This document shows positions 26,493 to 35,873 of a stretch of DNA of 63,260 nt, piece after piece. Made by a program: the position numbers and the translations under genes. Below the pieces are notes generated by a model that made no database searches, was not told the DNA's origin, and saw only the letters and a program-made list of their open reading frames with translations. Source of the DNA: Chlorobiota bacterium (GTDB lineage Bacteria; Bacteroidota; Bacteroidia; Bacteroidales; F082). The number at the start of each line of letters is the position of its first letter. Within the stretch, counting starts at the first letter, position 1. The DNA is taken from the NCBI GenBank assembly GCA_030618545.1, contig JAUXDH010000002.1, forward strand, positions 1 through 63,260. Direction: 5' to 3'.

Positions 26493-26979
26493 TTTTGTTG
26501 GCTATATCATCATGTTTTTGTTTGGACTTGGAGTGTTGGGAATTTATCAATACAATAAGTCTAAAACCAAAACACTTCCCCTGTCAATCCAAAGATATCC
26601 TGGCCTTATTCTCGAAGTGCTGATTATAAAGCAGCTTGCAAAAACTAAAAACCTTGTGGTAAAGGTAACTCCTATAACAGGAATTGAAATTAGCAGGATG
26701 TATATAGAATTGATTGGTAAAAAGAGGGAAATCAACAAAGTCGGTTTTGCAGAGAAAGAGATTTCGAATGATGAAACTACTACAGCTTTACCCGGCCAGC
26801 CTGTTGAAATCGCCATTCCCCTCGAAGAATTCAAAACATACCTGAACTCAAAAGAAATACCTTTTCTGACATTCAGGTTTGTTGTAGATGTGCTTCCCAA
26901 CAACAAGCACAAAACCCACGAACTTGCCTTCAATAAAAACTGGAATATTTTTAAACCTGACAGTGGGAGGTATAATTAG
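26479..26979 (+). CDS. Single-pass membrane protein of unknown function
   Basis: A 166-residue protein. One transmembrane helix at residues 7-24 (FVGYIIMFLFGLGVLGIYQY) is followed by a cytoplasmic or periplasmic domain predicted to be mostly beta strands (VVKVTPITGIEISRMYIELIGKK, VEIAIPLEEF, FLTFRFVVDVLP). I recognise no family. It overlaps the AI-2E transporter gene by 14 bases, so translation is probably coupled and the two products may work together. Confidence 0.55.
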   Translation: MDAFDFVGYIIMFLFGLGVLGIYQYNKSKTKTLPLSIQRYPGLILEVLIIKQLAKTKNLVVKVTPITGIEISRMYIELIGKKREINKVGFAEKEISNDETTTALPGQPVEIAIPLEEFKTYLNSKEIPFLTFRFVVDVLPNNKHKTHELAFNKNWNIFKPDSGRYN

Positions 26980-27535
26980 TTTGGAGTCTGGAGTCTGTGC
27001 CAAAGGCATCCCTTGGGGAGAGTTTGGGGTTTATGCCAAAGGCATCCGTTCGGGAGAGTTTAAGGTTTGGAGTCACTTGATCTTTGCAACAATGAGACTG
27101 AAGACCCATCCATACGGACTCCCTGCGATCGTTGGTTAAACGTTAAGCTGTCTTGGTTCTTGACTCTTGGTTCCTTAGGTTCAAGTGTAACTTAAAGGTA
27201 AATTCAGATATCGTACCTACGGCACTCTTTTGAAAATCGCATTCACTTGTTCTATAAATATTTCGCACCTCTGGTGCTGGAGAAATTAGCCTCGTAGAGG
27301 TGATATACTTATAGAAATTTGAAACATCCAAAAAGAACCTCGGGCTCATAATTGTCCGATTGACAATAAAAATGATTGTTTAACGAAAACGGTCAACCTT
27401 ATTTAGGGAAGTACATTCTGTCTAAGGTCTTCTGTCTAAGATCTTCTGTCTAAGATCTCCACTTTATTTCTACTTAATTTCCACCCAAATCATTTGCATT
27501 AACTATTTTTGTTATATAATCCAAAATCAATCATT
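26980..27535. repeat. Repeat-filled spacer before the S9 peptidase gene
   Basis: No gene is seen. 26995-27060 holds a near-duplicated stretch with GCCAAAGGCATCC twice, each followed by GGGAGAGTTT. About 27108-27138 holds the composite element (CATCCATACGGACTCC). About 27150-27180 has CTTGGTT-type units. 27196-27330 is copy 2 of the 135-bp element. 27417-27460 has three 14-nt units of TCTGTCTAAGATCT type. A -7 element TATTTTTG lies at 27504-27511. Confidence 0.85.
27196..27330 (+). repeat. 135-bp interspersed palindromic repeat, copy 2
   Basis: About 94 percent identical to 15625-15759 with no gaps. Two of the differences fall in the inner stem (CCAG to TTAG) and still allow G-U pairing with CTGG, and one in the outer stem (GAGGCG to GAGGTG) makes the CACCTCT/AGAGGTG stem perfect. 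This hints that the RNA or single-strand fold is conserved. Confidence 0.9.
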
Positions 27536-29620
27536 ATGAAAAATTTTATCGCTCTTTTCATCGCATTCGTATTCCTCTTCCAGGCTTGTGAGCAGAAAAA
27601 AGAGGAACCCAAAGTCGAGATTATCGGCCAACCGGAACTCACCCTTACCGGCGACAGGATGACTCCTGAAGTGTTATGGGCATTTGGAAGGGTTGGCGGT
27701 CAGGAGGTCTCCCCTGATGGAAATACAGTTCTGTATGGGGTTACCTATTATTCCATTGAACAAAATAAAGGCAATCGTGAACTTTATACAGTTGACGTAA
27801 ATGGAGAGAATTACAAACGAATTACAGAGTCCCCAAAAAGTGAATACAATGCTGTATGGAGACCTGATGGCAAGAAAATAGGTCTCCTCACTTCTGAAAG
27901 CGGATCCTACCAGCTTTGGGAAATGAATCCGGATGGCAGTGGCAGAATACAGATATCTGATATTGAAGGTGGAATTACAGGATTTAAATACTCACCCGAT
28001 CAATCTAAAATCCTATACTCTAAGGAAGTTCCCATCGAGAATAAATTCACCGATATTTATGCAGGACTTCCACAGGCTACAGGTCGTTTGAACGATGACC
28101 TGATGTATCGCCACTGGGATCACTGGGTAGACACCTACAGCCATGTATTCTATGCCGACTATGATGGATCAAAAGTTTGGAATGAAAAAGACATCCTCGA
28201 TGGGGAACCTTACCAGGCGCCCTTAAAACCATTTGGCGGAATTGAGCAGGTAGATTGGAGTGCCGACAGCAAAAGCATCGCCTATACCTGCAAGAAATTA
28301 ACGGGTAAAGCAGCCACCCTGTCAACCAATTCGGACATTTATGTGTATAACCTGGAAAGTGGTAAAACCATGAATATGACCCAGGGCATAATGGGATTTG
28401 ATGTAGCGCCACTTTATTCTCCGGATGGGAAATATGTCGCATGGGAAAGTATGGAACGTGAAGGATACGAATCAGATCAAAATCGATTGTTTATCCAAAA
28501 CCTGGAAACCGGTAAAAAAACTTATGCTTCGAAAGGTTTTGACCAAAACGTTGGCGGACTTACCTGGTCTGATGACAGTAAATATATTTACTTTACGAGT
28601 GACTGGCATGGAACATTCCAGATTTACAGATTCGGTATCGACAACAGCAAGATTGAAAAGCTTACCGAAGGATTGCATGATTACCGGAGCGTGACCTTTT
28701 CCGGTGAAAAACTTATAGCCTCACGAAGCACTATGTCGATGCCGACCGAACTTTATGCGGTAACAATAAATGACGGGAATGCCAGTCAAATTACCTTTAC
28801 CAATAAAGACCTGCTTGATCAGCTCACGATGGGTAAGGTGGAAGAAAGATGGATGAAAACCATAGATGGAAAGGATATGCTTACAATGATCATTTACCCT
28901 CCCGATTTCGATCCAAACAAAAAGTATCCCGCACTGCTTTACTGCAAAGGAGGACCACAGGGTCCGTTAAGCCAAAATTTTCATTACAGGTGGAATTACC
29001 AGATCATGGCAGCAAATGATTACATCATCGTGGCGCCAAACCGTCGTGGCGTATCAGGTTTTGGCCAGGCCTGGCAGGAACAGATAAGTGGTGATTACCA
29101 TGGTAAGAGCATGAGTGATTACCTGGTAGCCATCGACGAAATGGCCAAAGAACCTTTTGTTGATGAAAACAGATTAGGAGCTTTAGGGGCCAGCGCCGGA
29201 GGATATGCCGTTTTCTATCTTGCCGGCATTCATGAAGGTCGTTTCAAAGCATTTATTGCACACGATGGTATTTTTAATGAAGAAGCTCAGTATCTTGAAA
29301 CGGAAGAGATGTGGTTTGAAAACTGGGACAAAGGCGGACCTTTCTGGGAAAAAGACAACAAGGTAGCTCAGGAAGCTTATGCTCATTCACCCCATAAACT
29401 CATCCAGAATTGGGATACACCTATCCTGATCATTCATGGCGAATTGGATTACAGGGTATTATACACCCAGGGAATGACCGCCTTCAATGGAGCAGTTTTA
29501 AGAGATGTTCCGGCTCAGTACTTGCATTTTCCGGATGAAAACCACTGGGTACTGCAACCTCAGAATGGTATCCTCTGGCAGCGCACCTTTTTTGCCTGGC
29601 TTGACAAATGGCTTAAATAA
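27536..29620 (+). CDS. S9 family peptidase (DPP IV-like) lipoprotein
   Basis: A 694-residue prolyl oligopeptidase-family serine peptidase. Lipobox LFQAC with Cys18 anchors it to a membrane; an N-terminal WD/propeller-like domain (about 40-430) with repeated SPDG/SADS motifs shields the active site. The alpha/beta-hydrolase domain (430-694) shows Ser553 in GASAGGY, Asp638 in HGELDYR and His670 in ENHWV. Such enzymes release dipeptides or process peptides in the periplasm during protein feeding. The start is ATG 27536: the in-frame TTG 27509 is inside the -7 element TATTTTTG (27504-27511) and would spoil the signal peptide. Confidence 0.93.
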   Translation: MKNFIALFIAFVFLFQACEQKKEEPKVEIIGQPELTLTGDRMTPEVLWAFGRVGGQEVSPDGNTVLYGVTYYSIEQNKGNRELYTVDVNGENYKRITESPKSEYNAVWRPDGKKIGLLTSESGSYQLWEMNPDGSGRIQISDIEGGITGFKYSPDQSKILYSKEVPIENKFTDIYAGLPQATGRLNDDLMYRHWDHWVDTYSHVFYADYDGSKVWNEKDILDGEPYQAPLKPFGGIEQVDWSADSKSIAYTCKKLTGKAATLSTNSDIYVYNLESGKTMNMTQGIMGFDVAPLYSPDGKYVAWESMEREGYESDQNRLFIQNLETGKKTYASKGFDQNVGGLTWSDDSKYIYFTSDWHGTFQIYRFGIDNSKIEKLTEGLHDYRSVTFSGEKLIASRSTMSMPTELYAVTINDGNASQITFTNKDLLDQLTMGKVEERWMKTIDGKDMLTMIIYPPDFDPNKKYPALLYCKGGPQGPLSQNFHYRWNYQIMAANDYIIVAPNRRGVSGFGQAWQEQISGDYHGKSMSDYLVAIDEMAKEPFVDENRLGALGASAGGYAVFYLAGIHEGRFKAFIAHDGIFNEEAQYLETEEMWFENWDKGGPFWEKDNKVAQEAYAHSPHKLIQNWDTPILIIHGELDYRVLYTQGMTAFNGAVLRDVPAQYLHFPDENHWVLQPQNGILWQRTFFAWLDKWLK

Positions 29621-29725
29621 TGTTGCTTCCCTGTTAATTTGAAAATAAAGTATATCAATAAATGGTGTGGATTTGATACTTTTGCCACCGCAAATTGAAT
29701 TAATAGTAACTCTTAATACAGCTCT

Positions 29726-31048
29726 ATGAAAATTACCATTGTTGGTACAGGATATGTCGGATTGGTAACCGGCGCATGTTTTTCCGAGGTTGGAATTGAT
29801 GTAACCTGTGTGGATATCGATACAAAGAAAATCAAAGATCTTCAAAATGGGATCATCCCAATCTATGAACCCGGCCTTGAAAAAATGGTTCGCCGGAATA
29901 TTGACAAGAACCGGCTTCATTTCTCAACCAGTCTCGCCAACTCTCTTGAGGATGTGAATGTGGTCTTCAGCGCAGTTGGAACCCCTCCTGATGAAGATGG
30001 AAGTGCAGACCTGCAATATGTGCTGAATGTGGCGCGTGAAGTTGGGGAGCATATGAACAATTACACCCTTATTGTTACAAAAAGCACTGTACCGGTTGGC
30101 ACCGCTGAAAAGGTAAGAAAAGAAATACAGGAGTCGCTGAGCAAACGAAGTGAGACAATTGAGTTTGACGTGGCTTCCAATCCGGAATTCCTGAAAGAAG
30201 GTGATGCGGTAAATGATTTCCTGAAACCAGACCGCATTGTTGTGGGCATAGACTCCGAGAGAGCTAGCGCACTGATGAAGCGGCTGTACAAACCTTTTAC
30301 AATGAATGGGCATCCGGTTATTATGATGGATATTGTTTCAGCCGAGATGACGAAATATGCGGCAAATGCCATGCTTGCCACCAAGATCAGTTTTATGAAT
30401 GATGTGGCTAACCTCTGCGAAATTGTTGGAGCAGACGTTAACATGGTTCGCCGGGGTATTGGATCTGACCGAAGAATAGGTAAATATTTTATCTATCCTG
30501 GTACGGGATATGGCGGATCATGCTTCCCTAAAGATGTGAAAGCGATCATCAAAACAGCAGATCAGTACGGATACAGCATGGAGGTTTTAAAATCGGTAGA
30601 GAATGTGAACGAAAGGCAGAAATCTGTTCTTGTCAGCAAAGCTCAGAAATATTTCGACTACGATCTGAAAGGCAAAACATTTGCTATTTGGGGGCTCTCG
30701 TTCAAACCTCAAACAGATGATATGCGAGAAGCTCCGTCTCTTGTTGTTATTCGTAAACTCCTTGAAGCCGGTGCAAAGCTTAAAGTGTATGATCCTGTTG
30801 CAATGGAAGAAGCCAAAAGAATCCTTGGCAACAAGGTAGAATTTGTTAACGAACAGTATGAAGCATTAATAGATGCTGATGGTGTATTCCTTATTACAGA
30901 ATGGCCGGAATTTAAATTTCCTAATTTTAAGGTTATCAGGAAACTCATGAAAGGGAATGTCATTTTTGACGGCAGGAACATTTATGATGTTGATGATATG
31001 AAAAAAGAAGGAATGGATTATTACGGAATCGGAGTAGGATTAAGCTAG
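29726..31048 (+). CDS. UDP-glucose 6-dehydrogenase
   Basis: A 440-residue NAD-dependent enzyme that oxidises UDP-glucose to UDP-glucuronate in two steps. Rossmann motif GTGYVGLVTGACFSEVG at the start, TKSTVPVGTAEKV in the middle, and the catalytic Cys266 in YGGSCFPKDV. Length and motifs fit UDP-glucose dehydrogenase (Ugd/TuaD type); GDP-mannose dehydrogenase is unlikely, given that a UDP-glucuronate decarboxylase follows. A TACTTTTG element at 29677-29684 fits a Bacteroidota promoter. It heads a run of four sugar-nucleotide genes spaced by at most 25 bases. Confidence 0.93.
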   Translation: MKITIVGTGYVGLVTGACFSEVGIDVTCVDIDTKKIKDLQNGIIPIYEPGLEKMVRRNIDKNRLHFSTSLANSLEDVNVVFSAVGTPPDEDGSADLQYVLNVAREVGEHMNNYTLIVTKSTVPVGTAEKVRKEIQESLSKRSETIEFDVASNPEFLKEGDAVNDFLKPDRIVVGIDSERASALMKRLYKPFTMNGHPVIMMDIVSAEMTKYAANAMLATKISFMNDVANLCEIVGADVNMVRRGIGSDRRIGKYFIYPGTGYGGSCFPKDVKAIIKTADQYGYSMEVLKSVENVNERQKSVLVSKAQKYFDYDLKGKTFAIWGLSFKPQTDDMREAPSLVVIRKLLEAGAKLKVYDPVAMEEAKRILGNKVEFVNEQYEALIDADGVFLITEWPEFKFPNFKVIRKLMKGNVIFDGRNIYDVDDMKKEGMDYYGIGVGLS

Positions 31049-31073
31049 AAATTAAACAGTTAATACACAGCAG

Positions 31074-32012
31074 ATGAAACGGATTTTAATTACCGGCGGA
31101 TCCGGATTTATTGGTTCTCACCTTTGCGAGAAACTATTGAATGAAGGGAATGAAGTGATCTCCCTCGATAACTACTTCACCGGATCCAAGAAAAATATCG
31201 TTCACCTTTTCGAAAACCCTTATTTTGAAGTTGTCAGGCATGATGTTACTATGCCTTTTTTTATTGAGGTAGATGAAATCTACAACCTTGCCTGTCCGGC
31301 ATCTCCTGTCCATTACCAGTACAACGCGATCAAAACGGTCAAAACTTCTGTGATGGGCGCCATAAATATGCTTGGTCTTGCAAAGCGCATTAAAGCAAAA
31401 ATACTGCAGGCATCTACCAGCGAAGTTTATGGTGACCCACAGATTCACCCTCAAAAGGAAGACTACTGGGGCCATGTGAATCCAATTGGTAAACGGTCGT
31501 GTTATGACGAAGGCAAAAGGGTTGCCGAAACATTGTTTATGAATTATTATTATCAAAACAATGTCAGGATCAAGATAGCCCGTATTTTCAACACCTATGG
31601 GCCCAACATGCATCCAAACGACGGACGCGTCGTTTCAAATTTTATTGTTCAGGCTCTAAAAGGAGAAGACATTACAGTTTACGGGGATGGCCTCCAAACC
31701 AGAAGCTTTCAATACATTGACGACTTGCTGGATGGATTGATCAAATTAATGGCTACGGGGGATGATTTCCTTGGGCCTGTAAATATTGGCAATCCCGGAG
31801 AATTCAGCATCCTGGAGCTTGCTGAAAAGGTTATCGAAATGACAGGAAGTAAATCAAAAATCATCTTTAAACACCTGCCTTCAGATGATCCTTTACAACG
31901 TAAGCCGGACATCTCGCTTGCCAAAAAATCCCTGAATTGGGAACCTGTTATCCCTCTCGAAGATGGATTGAAAAAAACAATCAGTTATTTTAACAATCTT
32001 GTTGGTTCATGA
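31074..32012 (+). CDS. UDP-glucuronate decarboxylase (UDP-xylose synthase type)
   Basis: A 312-residue extended SDR. Rossmann motif [14 protein letters not shown], catalytic residues Tyr144 and Lys148 in [11 protein letters not shown], Glu118 in STSEVYG. The PASP segment ([10 protein letters not shown]) and YDEGKR are characteristic of UXS/ArnA-type decarboxylases, which convert UDP-glucuronate to UDP-xylose or UDP-4-keto-pentose. It starts 25 bp after the UDP-glucose dehydrogenase gene whose product it uses, and the next gene overlaps its stop (ATGATGA). Confidence 0.92.
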   Translation: MKRILITGGSGFIGSHLCEKLLNEGNEVISLDNYFTGSKKNIVHLFENPYFEVVRHDVTMPFFIEVDEIYNLACPASPVHYQYNAIKTVKTSVMGAINMLGLAKRIKAKILQASTSEVYGDPQIHPQKEDYWGHVNPIGKRSCYDEGKRVAETLFMNYYYQNNVRIKIARIFNTYGPNMHPNDGRVVSNFIVQALKGEDITVYGDGLQTRSFQYIDDLLDGLIKLMATGDDFLGPVNIGNPGEFSILELAEKVIEMTGSKSKIIFKHLPSDDPLQRKPDISLAKKSLNWEPVIPLEDGLKKTISYFNNLVGS

Positions 32013-32875
32013 TGAATATCCTCGTAACCGGAAGTAAGGGTCAACTGGGAACTGAAATAAAGAATATTTCAAAAGATTACCCGGATTACCGGTTTACTTT
32101 CGTAGATATCGAGGAACTGGATCTTGTTCAACAAGCGGATGTACAAAACTTTTTCTCTCATAATTCTTTTGACTATTGTATCAACTGTGCAGCTTACACA
32201 GCAGTAGATAAGGCTGAAAAAGAAGTTTCACAGGCAATGGAAATCAATGCCAGCGCAGCAGCCAGGCTTGCCAGGATATGTAGTGATCAAAATACTTTCT
32301 TAATTCATATCTCGACTGATTACGTCTTCAATGGCAGAAACCATAAGCCTTACCTTGAAACTGATCCCCCATCACCCAATTCAGTTTATGGCAATTCAAA
32401 ACTAAAAGGCGAAGAGGCTGTGATGCAGCAGGCAAACCGATGGTTTATCATACGCACTTCGTGGCTCTATTCGTCGCATGGCCATAATTTTGTCAAAACA
32501 ATCAAAAGATTAGCCTCCGGGAAAGAGGTAATAAGTGTAGTGGGTGATCAGGTTGGTACACCCACCTTTGCAGGAGATCTCGCTGTCGCCATAATGGAAA
32601 TGATTGGAAAACCCGGAGATATCGGATGCTGTGAAATCTACCACTTTAGCAACGAAGGTGTAGCCAGTTGGTACGATTTCGCACTGGCCATTATTGAAGA
32701 CTCCAATTTAGATTGTTCTGTTTTACCAATAGAGACAAAAGACTTTCCCACCCCGGCAAGCAGGCCAAATTACAGTGTCTTGAGCAAGAAGAAGATAAAG
32801 AATGATTTCGGCATTGAAATACCTTACTGGCGTGATAGCCTCAGGGTTGTATTAAAACAATTATCAGGAAATTGA
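32009..32875 (+). CDS. rfbD: dTDP-4-dehydrorhamnose reductase-like SDR (RmlD/RfbD)
   Basis: A 288-residue SDR with [10 protein letters not shown] (cofactor loop), [22 protein letters not shown] and the YGNSKLKGE Tyr/Lys pair, all typical of RmlD, the last step of dTDP-L-rhamnose synthesis. rmlA, rmlB and rmlC are not adjacent, so either they lie elsewhere or the enzyme reduces another 4-keto sugar nucleotide. It overlaps the upstream gene by four bases; a second ATG three bases later is also possible. Confidence 0.9.
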   Translation: MMNILVTGSKGQLGTEIKNISKDYPDYRFTFVDIEELDLVQQADVQNFFSHNSFDYCINCAAYTAVDKAEKEVSQAMEINASAAARLARICSDQNTFLIHISTDYVFNGRNHKPYLETDPPSPNSVYGNSKLKGEEAVMQQANRWFIIRTSWLYSSHGHNFVKTIKRLASGKEVISVVGDQVGTPTFAGDLAVAIMEMIGKPGDIGCCEIYHFSNEGVASWYDFALAIIEDSNLDCSVLPIETKDFPTPASRPNYSVLSKKKIKNDFGIEIPYWRDSLRVVLKQLSGN

Positions 32876-32894
32876 AATATTGAAATTAAACACT

Positions 32895-34631
32895 ATGACA
32901 ACTCAAATTGATCAGAATGTTTTAGACAAAGCCAATAGCTGGCTAAAGGGTAGTTATGATCAGGAAACCAAAGAGGCCATCAAAAACATGATGGAAAACG
33001 ATCCTCATGAACTGATCGAATCTTTTTACAAAGACCTTGAATTTGGCACAGGCGGACTGCGTGGGATCATGGGTGTCGGATCAAATCGAATGAATAAATA
33101 TACAGTTGGGGCAGCCACACAAGGGTACACCAACTACCTGAAGCAATGTTTTTCGGATGCTGATCCAATCAAGGTGGCCATAGCCTATGATTCAAGAAAC
33201 AACAGTCCTTATTTTGCACAGATCACTGCTGATGTTTTTTCTGCAAATGGCCTAAAAGTTTACTTATTCGATAGCCTGCGACCGACTCCTGAACTTTCTT
33301 TTGCCATCAGGCATTTCGGCTGCCAGGGAGGAATCGTGATAACGGCTTCACACAATCCTAAAGAATACAACGGTTACAAGGCATACTGGGATGATGGCGG
33401 CCAGATGATAAGCCCTCATGACAAAAATGTGATCGAAGAAGTGAACAAGATCAAAGACGCGTCTGAGGTAAAATTTGATGGCAATCCGGATCTCATTGAA
33501 ATAATTGGTGAAGAGTTTGATGATCTGTATATCGAAATGATCAAATCACTGTCGTTATCTCCCGAAGTAATAAAGCGGCAGAAAGATTTCAAGATTGTTT
33601 ATACACCTATCCACGGAACCGGGGTCAAACTGGTTCCCCAGGCATTGAAGGCTTTTGGTTTTGAGAAGGTATATGGTGTGGACGAGCAAGATGTTGTTGA
33701 TGGCAACTTCCCAACTGTAGAATCACCAAACCCGGAAGAACCGGCGGCACTTGAAATGGCTATCAATAAAGCAAAGGAAATTGATGCCGATCTTGTGATG
33801 GCTACAGATCCTGATGCTGACAGGGTTGGGATCGCCATCAGAAAAGGTGATGAATTCATCCTCCTCAACGGTAACCAGGCAGCTTCCCTGCTCATCTATT
33901 ACCTTTTAAATAAGTGGGATGAAAACGGCAAACTTACAGGTAATGAGTTCATCTGTAAGACAATTGTCACCACCGAGCTATTGAACGACATTGCAGACAA
34001 ATATCATGTTGATCACTACGATGTACTGACGGGGTTTAAATACATTGCTGATTTGATCAAGTCTTTCGAAGGGGTAAAAACATTTATCGGTGGCGGTGAA
34101 GAAAGCTACGGTTATCTTGTAGGAGATTTCGTGCGCGACAAAGATGCCGTAAGCTCTTGTGCCATGATAGCCGAAACTGCTGCATGGGCTGCAGACCAGG
34201 GGATTGGTCTTTACGATCTGCTGCAGGATATCTACCTTGAATTTGGACTCTACAAAGAAAAACTGATCTCAGTGGTTCGAAAAGGCAAAGCAGGTGCTGA
34301 AGAGATTGAAAATATGATGAGTGACTTTCGTGACAATCCTCCTGAAAGCCTGAACGGATCCAAACTGGTTGTTGTAAAAGATTACCTCACCGGCGAAAAT
34401 AAAAACCTTGAAAGCGGAGACACCTCACCTATCACCCTCCCGAAGTCCAATGTTTTGCAGTTCTTCACAAAAGATGGAAGCAAAGTCAGCATCAGGCCTT
34501 CAGGTACTGAGCCTAAAATCAAATTCTATTTTGGGGTAAAAAGCGCTTTGGACAGCAAAGCTGATTTTGAAAAAGTTGATGCCGAACTCGATGAAAAAAT
34601 CACGGGGATTATCAGGGATTTGGGGGTTTAG
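32895..34631 (+). CDS. Phospho-sugar mutase (phosphoglucomutase/phosphomannomutase family)
   Basis: A 578-residue alpha-D-phosphohexomutase. The active-site serine lies in TASHNPKEYNGYKAYW, the metal-binding loop in ATDPDADRVGIAI, the sugar-binding loop in GGGEESYGYLVGD and the phosphate-binding loop in RPSGTEPKIKFYF. The length matches the long PgcA-like group of Firmicutes and Bacteroidota. It would interconvert glucose-1-P and glucose-6-P (or mannose-P) and feed UDP-glucose to the preceding dehydrogenase. I start at ATG 32895; a TTG 15 bases earlier is also in frame. Confidence 0.93.
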   Translation: MTTQIDQNVLDKANSWLKGSYDQETKEAIKNMMENDPHELIESFYKDLEFGTGGLRGIMGVGSNRMNKYTVGAATQGYTNYLKQCFSDADPIKVAIAYDSRNNSPYFAQITADVFSANGLKVYLFDSLRPTPELSFAIRHFGCQGGIVITASHNPKEYNGYKAYWDDGGQMISPHDKNVIEEVNKIKDASEVKFDGNPDLIEIIGEEFDDLYIEMIKSLSLSPEVIKRQKDFKIVYTPIHGTGVKLVPQALKAFGFEKVYGVDEQDVVDGNFPTVESPNPEEPAALEMAINKAKEIDADLVMATDPDADRVGIAIRKGDEFILLNGNQAASLLIYYLLNKWDENGKLTGNEFICKTIVTTELLNDIADKYHVDHYDVLTGFKYIADLIKSFEGVKTFIGGGEESYGYLVGDFVRDKDAVSSCAMIAETAAWAADQGIGLYDLLQDIYLEFGLYKEKLISVVRKGKAGAEEIENMMSDFRDNPPESLNGSKLVVVKDYLTGENKNLESGDTSPITLPKSNVLQFFTKDGSKVSIRPSGTEPKIKFYFGVKSALDSKADFEKVDAELDEKITGIIRDLGV

Positions 34632-34924
34632 AGTCTTGAGTTTGGAGTCTTGAGTCTTGAGAATTGAGATTTCTTATTTTACATTTCTTATTGGATATTG
34701 GATATTAAGAATGGGAGTCCATTAATATTAAATAAGAAATGAAAAACATCGAATTAGCCGGCTATTGCGGAATGCACATCTATCGTCAATAAGATGGCTA
34801 TTTTACTTGTTCATCTATATAATTGTTGGACTTGTCTGTCTTGAGTCTTGAGTCTTACATCTGTCTATTCCAAAGATTGTCTCAGGTCTAAGGTCTCAGG
34901 TCTCAGGTCTTGCCTCTATTATAT
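34632..34924. repeat. Spacer with GAGTCTT and CTCAGGT heptamer tracts
   Basis: The spacer opens with GAGTCTT-type heptamers (about 34631-34668), contains another short run at 34841-34856 and a CTCAGGT-type run at 34878-34912. No gene seen. It separates the plus-strand sugar operon from the convergent minus-strand fabI, and I see no clear terminator in it. Confidence 0.8.
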
Positions 34925-35764
34925 CTATTCTATATCCAAATCCCCATCCAGGCTTCTGTTGTACATCTTCATAGCACGAAGACTCATACCCATGCTGGAG
35001 AAGCCACCGTCGTGGAATAGGTTTTGCATAGTAATTTTTCTAGTGAGATCCGAGAACAGGATAATACAATAGTTTGCACATTCATCAGCATCAGCATTGC
35101 CAAGTGGCGACATCCGTTCTGTGAAATCCATTAACGCGTTCATGCCCTTTACACCGGAACCGGCTGTGGTATAGGTAGGCGATTGAGAAATTGTGTTCAC
35201 CCTGATTTTTTTTTCACGTCCATAAATATAACCGAAGCTCCTGGCGATTGATTCGAGTAAAGCCTTTGCATCAGCCATATCATTATACCCGTACAATGTT
35301 CGCTGCGCTGCAATGTAAGAAAGTGCAAGTACAGAACCCCATCTGTTGATGGCATCCATCTTGTATGCCACCTGAAGCATTTTATGAAAAGAGATGGAAG
35401 AAATATCAAGGGTTTTATTCAGGAAATTATAATCAAGTTCGTTGTAAACTCTTTTCTTCCTAACGTTTAATGACATACCAATGGAGTGAAGGACAAAATC
35501 AACCTTTCCTCCCAACTCTTCCATCGACTTTTCAAACACGTTGTTCAGGTCATCAACATTGGTGGCATCTGCAGGGATAACCAGTGAACCGGTCTTTTCA
35601 GCCAGGGTATCCAACTGTCCAAACCGCAGAGCAGTCAAAGTATTGCTTAATGTAAATTTCGCCCCTTCTGCGTGTGCTTTTTCAGCAACCTTCCAGGCAA
35701 TAGATTTATTGTCAAGAGCTCCAAAGATGATCCCTTTCTTTCCTTTAAGCAAATTGTAAGCCAT
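34925..35764 (-). CDS. fabI: Enoyl-[acyl-carrier-protein] reductase (NADH), FabI
   Basis: A 279-residue atypical SDR that reduces enoyl-ACP in the last step of each fatty acid elongation cycle. Features are GKKGIIFGALDNKSIAWKVA at the start, LHSIGMS, the active-site Tyr...Lys pair in YGYNDMADAKALLES (Tyr-x6-Lys), and VNTISQSPTYTTAGSG. The start is ATG 35764 (MAYNLLKGK). The frame opens further upstream but that part covers the promoter. The promoter is an excellent Bacteroidota consensus (35794-35824). Confidence 0.95.
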   Translation of the reverse strand: MAYNLLKGKKGIIFGALDNKSIAWKVAEKAHAEGAKFTLSNTLTALRFGQLDTLAEKTGSLVIPADATNVDDLNNVFEKSMEELGGKVDFVLHSIGMSLNVRKKRVYNELDYNFLNKTLDISSISFHKMLQVAYKMDAINRWGSVLALSYIAAQRTLYGYNDMADAKALLESIARSFGYIYGREKKIRVNTISQSPTYTTAGSGVKGMNALMDFTERMSPLGNADADECANYCIILFSDLTRKITMQNLFHDGGFSSMGMSLRAMKMYNRSLDGDLDIE

Positions 35765-35793
35765 GGGTGGTAGTTTAGAACGGTTATAAGTAG

Positions 35794-35824
35794 CAAAGAT
35801 AAGAAAAGAGCTACACGTCGCAAA
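35794..35824 (-). promoter_or_regulatory. fabI promoter, consensus TTTG-N19-TAnnTTTG
   Basis: On the minus strand TTTG (35824-35821) is followed after 19 nt by TATCTTTG (35801-35794), an exact match to the Bacteroidota -33/-7 pattern. Predicted transcription begins near 35788, giving a leader of about 25 nt to the fabI ATG at 35764. Confidence 0.75.
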
Positions 35825-35873
35825 TAACAAGAAAGTAAAACTATCCTGAATTATTGTTCTACTAAAAAGCGTA

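Noticed and set aside
27509-27535. TTG as start of the S9 peptidase gene
   Set aside because: It lies in a TATTTTTG promoter element and would destroy the lipoprotein signal; ATG 27536 fits. The same reasoning applies to TTG 14647, TTG 43303 and TTG 13366.
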